Of a stretch of 9,142 nucleotides of DNA, positions 6,688 to 9,142 are shown in pieces (within the stretch, counting starts at the first letter, position 1; each line of letters opens with the position of its first letter). The position numbers were made by a program, and so were the translations under genes. Source of the DNA: a bacterium (GTDB lineage: Bacteria > SZUA-79 > Acidulodesulfobacterales > Acidulodesulfobacteraceae). The DNA is taken from positions 1 to 9,142 of the forward strand of contig JAKAKF010000244.1 in the NCBI GenBank assembly GCA_021813595.1. Direction: 5' to 3'. Under the pieces are notes generated by a model. It saw nothing but the letters and a program-made list of their open reading frames with translations, was not told the DNA's origin and searched no databases.

Positions 6688-8014
6688 AATGGTCATAGAG
6701 GGAGGATTTCCTTTAGTAGGAGAAGTTTCTATAAGCGGTTCTAAAAATGCATCTTTGCCGATAATAGTTTCGTCTATAATGTTTGACGAGTTCGACTGCG
6801 AAATAGAAAATGTTCCCGATTTAGAAGATATTAAAACTATAAAAAAACTTTTAATCAGTCTGGGTGCGGTAATAAAAAAAAGCGGCGCCGCCGATAAGTT
6901 AGTTATTAATACTTCCGGCATTAATAACTTCGATGCGCCTTACGATTTGGTAAAAACTATGAGGGCTTCCGTTCTTGTCCTCGGTCCGCTAATCGCCAAA
7001 TATAAACGCGCGCGAGTATCCCTTCCGGGCGGATGCGCAATCGGCGCAAGACCTATAGATTTTCATCTTAACGCTTTAAAACAGCTTGGGGCTACGGTTA
7101 AAGTCGATCATGGATACGTAGAAGTTTTTGCCGATAAGCTCAAGGGTGCGGTTATAAATTTTCCTATTCCTTCGGTTACAGGAACGGAAAACGTAATTAT
7201 GGCGGCAGTTCTCGCGGAAGGCACTACTATTATAAAAAATGCGGCGAGGGAGCCGGAAATAGACGATATGATTACCGCTCTTAACAACGGCGGAGCCGAT
7301 ATAAAAAGAATAGAACCGTCCGTCATTTCCGTAAAGGGAGTTAAAAAACTTAACCGTTTATGCCATAGAGTACTTCCCGATAGAATAGAGGCTGGAACTT
7401 TCATGGTGGCTTCCGCCATAACTAAAGGCGATATAGTTCTTAAAAATCTTAACGTTAATCATCTGAAATCGGTTATCGATAAACTTTCGGAAGCTGGCGT
7501 AAAAGTTATTATAAACTCGTCGAATTCGATAAGGGTTAAGGGATCTAAAGTTATTAAAAGCGTAGATATTTCTACCGCTCCTTATCCTAATTTTCCTACG
7601 GATATGCAGGCGCAGATTATGTCTCTTATGACGCTTTCAAGCGGATTGTGTGTTATTACCGAAAACGTTTTCGAAAACAGGTTTATGCATGTTGCCGAAC
7701 TTATTCGTCTTGGAGCGAATATTAAAGTGAGAAATAATTTTGCTATAGTAAAAGGGGTAAAAAAACTTTCCGGAGCCGAAGTTATGGCAACCGACTTAAG
7801 GGCAAGCGCTTCCCTAGTTCTTGCCGGATTAGCTTCTTCAGACGGTTTAACTACCGTTTCGAGAATATATCATCTTGATCGCGGATACGAAATCATGGAA
7901 AAAAAGTTGACCGCTTTAGGGGCTATAATTTCAAGGGTAAAAGCAAACGATATATCTCCGGTACCTGACGGCGAATCCAGATTTAGCGGCATCGCTTGCA
8001 GTAAGACTGCTTGA
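6680..8014 (+). CDS. murA: UDP-N-acetylglucosamine 1-carboxyvinyltransferase
   Basis: Protein of 444 residues. MurA adds enolpyruvate from PEP to UDP-GlcNAc, the first committed step of peptidoglycan synthesis in the cytosol. The start MDKMVIEGG aligns with the usual MDKFRVQG opening, supporting ATG 6680 over the internal ATG at 6689. Visible are the GSKNASLPI substrate motif (20-28, Lys22-Asn23), the MRASVLVLGPL stretch (94-104), and the active-site loop LPGGCAIGARPID with Cys119. That cysteine, not aspartate, is the residue attacked by fosfomycin, so the enzyme should be fosfomycin-sensitive. The C-terminal HLDRGYE motif is present, but about 25 residues continue beyond the usual end, rich in Ser, Pro and Gly. 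It overlaps prmC by 8 bases and is followed after 25 bases by hisG. Confidence 0.97.
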   Translation: MDKMVIEGGFPLVGEVSISGSKNASLPIIVSSIMFDEFDCEIENVPDLEDIKTIKKLLISLGAVIKKSGAADKLVINTSGINNFDAPYDLVKTMRASVLVLGPLIAKYKRARVSLPGGCAIGARPIDFHLNALKQLGATVKVDHGYVEVFADKLKGAVINFPIPSVTGTENVIMAAVLAEGTTIIKNAAREPEIDDMITALNNGGADIKRIEPSVISVKGVKKLNRLCHRVLPDRIEAGTFMVASAITKGDIVLKNLNVNHLKSVIDKLSEAGVKVIINSSNSIRVKGSKVIKSVDISTAPYPNFPTDMQAQIMSLMTLSSGLCVITENVFENRFMHVAELIRLGANIKVRNNFAIVKGVKKLSGAEVMATDLRASASLVLAGLASSDGLTTVSRIYHLDRGYEIMEKKLTALGAIISRVKANDISPVPDGESRFSGIACSKTA

Positions 8015-8039
8015 AATAAAAATATTTATTTATATATTA

Positions 8040-8792
8040 ATGAAAATTTCAAATAAAAAATATCCTAAACTCAAGAAGCTAAAAATTGCAGTTCCCAAAG
8101 GCAGAGTGCTTAAAGATGCCTTAAGATTTTTAAGAGAATCGGGATATATTAAACACCCTGATGCCGATTACGATTCCAGGAAACTTATTTTCGATTACGA
8201 AGACGATGCCGTAAGCCTGCTCATAGTAAAGCCTTTAGACGTGCCGACTTTCGTAGAGTACGGAGCGGCCGACGCCGGTATTGCAGGCAAAGACGTTTTA
8301 CTGGAAAAACCAAGAAATATATACGAACCTTTAGACCTTGGCATAGGAAAATGTAAAGTGGTCGTTGCGGCTCGCAAAACTTTAATATTCGGAAAAGATA
8401 ATAATAATTTAAATGCCGATGACCGTTTTCCGGAAATAGACGACGATATAAAAAATAAAATATATTATTCAGGGGTAAATATTGGAATTGCCACTAAATA
8501 CGTGCGTATCGCCCGGGATTTTTTTAATAAAAAAGGCGTTTCAAACGTTCAAATCATAAAGCTATACGGTAACGTCGAACTTGCGCCTATTTCCGGACTG
8601 TGCGATTTTATAGTAGATTTAGTTTCTACCGGAGAAACCTTAAGGCAAAATAATTTAATTCCTATAGAAGATATAGTCCATGTTACTTCAAGATTAATAG
8701 TCAACAGAGCAAGCCTTAAAATAAATTCGGCGGATATTGCGGCTTTAATAGAAGATTTAAAAGAACGGGTCAATAAAAATGAGGGTATTTGA
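8040..8792 (+). CDS. hisG: ATP phosphoribosyltransferase, short (HisG-S) form
   Basis: Protein of 250 residues. HisG joins ATP and PRPP to form phosphoribosyl-ATP, the first step of histidine synthesis. Visible are the N-terminal IAVPKGRVLKDAL (16-28), the GAADAGIAGKDVLLE segment (75-89), and the PRPP-binding P-loop-like block VDLVSTGETLR (192-202). There is no C-terminal ACT-like regulatory domain, so this is the short form, which in known cases needs the HisRS-like partner HisZ for activity and feedback control; no hisZ is in the window. Short-form enzymes are usually about 205-230 residues. The excess here is mostly a polar, Asn/Asp-rich insert of about 25 residues (about 117-142) between the two lobes. 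It lacks a clear Shine-Dalgarno and overlaps hisD by 14 bases. Confidence 0.95.
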   Translation: MKISNKKYPKLKKLKIAVPKGRVLKDALRFLRESGYIKHPDADYDSRKLIFDYEDDAVSLLIVKPLDVPTFVEYGAADAGIAGKDVLLEKPRNIYEPLDLGIGKCKVVVAARKTLIFGKDNNNLNADDRFPEIDDDIKNKIYYSGVNIGIATKYVRIARDFFNKKGVSNVQIIKLYGNVELAPISGLCDFIVDLVSTGETLRQNNLIPIEDIVHVTSRLIVNRASLKINSADIAALIEDLKERVNKNEGI

Positions 8793-9142
8793 TTCAAATA
8801 AAGACGATTTTAAAAAATTTTTAAAAGAAAGAAGGTTCGGCCAGTTTGAATTTGCCGATAAAATACAGCAGGAACTCAAAGCCATACGCAGAGACGTTAT
8901 TGCCGACGGAGATAAAGCTTTAACATTATATACCGCTAAATTCGATAAAGTTAATCTGGCGCCGGAAGAATTCTTAATAGGCAAAAAAGAAAAGGATAAA
9001 TCCGTAAATTCTTTAAATAAAGATGAATTAAAAAGTATCGAAAACACGATAAAAAGAGTTTACGACTATCACTCCAAACAAAATCTCAATACATGGTTTT
9101 CAAACGACGCCGAAACAGGTCTTATAACCGGACAGCTCGTAT
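8779..9142 (+). CDS. hisD: Histidinol dehydrogenase (N-terminal 121 residues, cut by window edge)
   Basis: An open frame runs from ATG 8779 to the window end without a stop. It begins MRVFDSNKDDFKKFL and then shows the hisD N-terminal pattern: VIADGDKALTLYTAKFDKV (about 45-63), an ELKSIENTIKRVYDYHSKQ helix (about 90-108), and TGLITGQLV at the edge. HisD oxidises histidinol to histidine with NAD in two steps. The zinc-binding and catalytic residues lie further right and cannot be checked. The start overlaps the last 14 bases of hisG, so reading probably continues by translational coupling; hisG followed by hisD is a common histidine gene order. Only the N-terminus is seen, but pattern and context agree. 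Confidence 0.9.
   Translation, partial: MRVFDSNKDDFKKFLKERRFGQFEFADKIQQELKAIRRDVIADGDKALTLYTAKFDKVNLAPEEFLIGKKEKDKSVNSLNKDELKSIENTIKRVYDYHSKQNLNTWFSNDAETGLITGQLV

Overview
This window is a low-GC (roughly 35-40% by eye) bacterial segment with ordinary chromosomal housekeeping genes. KDO activation (kdsB), an RlpA lipoprotein with a lipobox, and murA point to a Gram-negative, LPS-bearing cell. The order rpmE-(thyX)-prfA-prmC-murA-hisG-hisD, a short-form HisG, a ThyX-type thymidylate synthase and a SAM-I riboswitch fit a deltaproteobacterial-like or related deep-branching anaerobe lineage. That placement is an inference from gene content and order. No mobile element, CRISPR array, tRNA or rRNA gene was seen.

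Left arm (1-1806, minus strand): a complete SAM-I (S-box) riboswitch with its own intrinsic terminator precedes a threonine-synthase-like PLP enzyme (thrC). This is followed by a MoaD/ThiS-type ubiquitin-fold sulfur-carrier protein that runs off the left edge. SAM control of a thrC-like gene paired with a sulfur carrier is the most interesting part of the window. It suggests a role in homocysteine/methionine synthesis from O-phosphohomoserine, not plain threonine synthesis.

Centre (1807-1949): an AT-rich divergent control region. It has a good sigma70-type promoter for the plus-strand genes, overlapping a 20-bp inverted repeat and a weaker candidate minus-strand promoter.

Right arm (1950-9142, plus strand): nine co-directional genes with gaps of at most about 96 bases and no recognisable terminator. 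They are rlpA (septal/cell-wall lipoprotein with SPOR domain), kdsB (LPS), rpmE (ribosomal protein L31), thyX (dTMP synthesis), prfA (release factor 1), prmC (methylates the release-factor GGQ glutamine), murA (first committed peptidoglycan step), hisG and the start of hisD (first and last enzymes of histidine synthesis). prmC/murA and hisG/hisD overlap, so translational coupling is likely. The run mixes envelope, translation and biosynthetic functions, as conserved growth-linked clusters often do. RlpA appears to lack the histidine known to be needed for lytic activity in the Pseudomonas enzyme.
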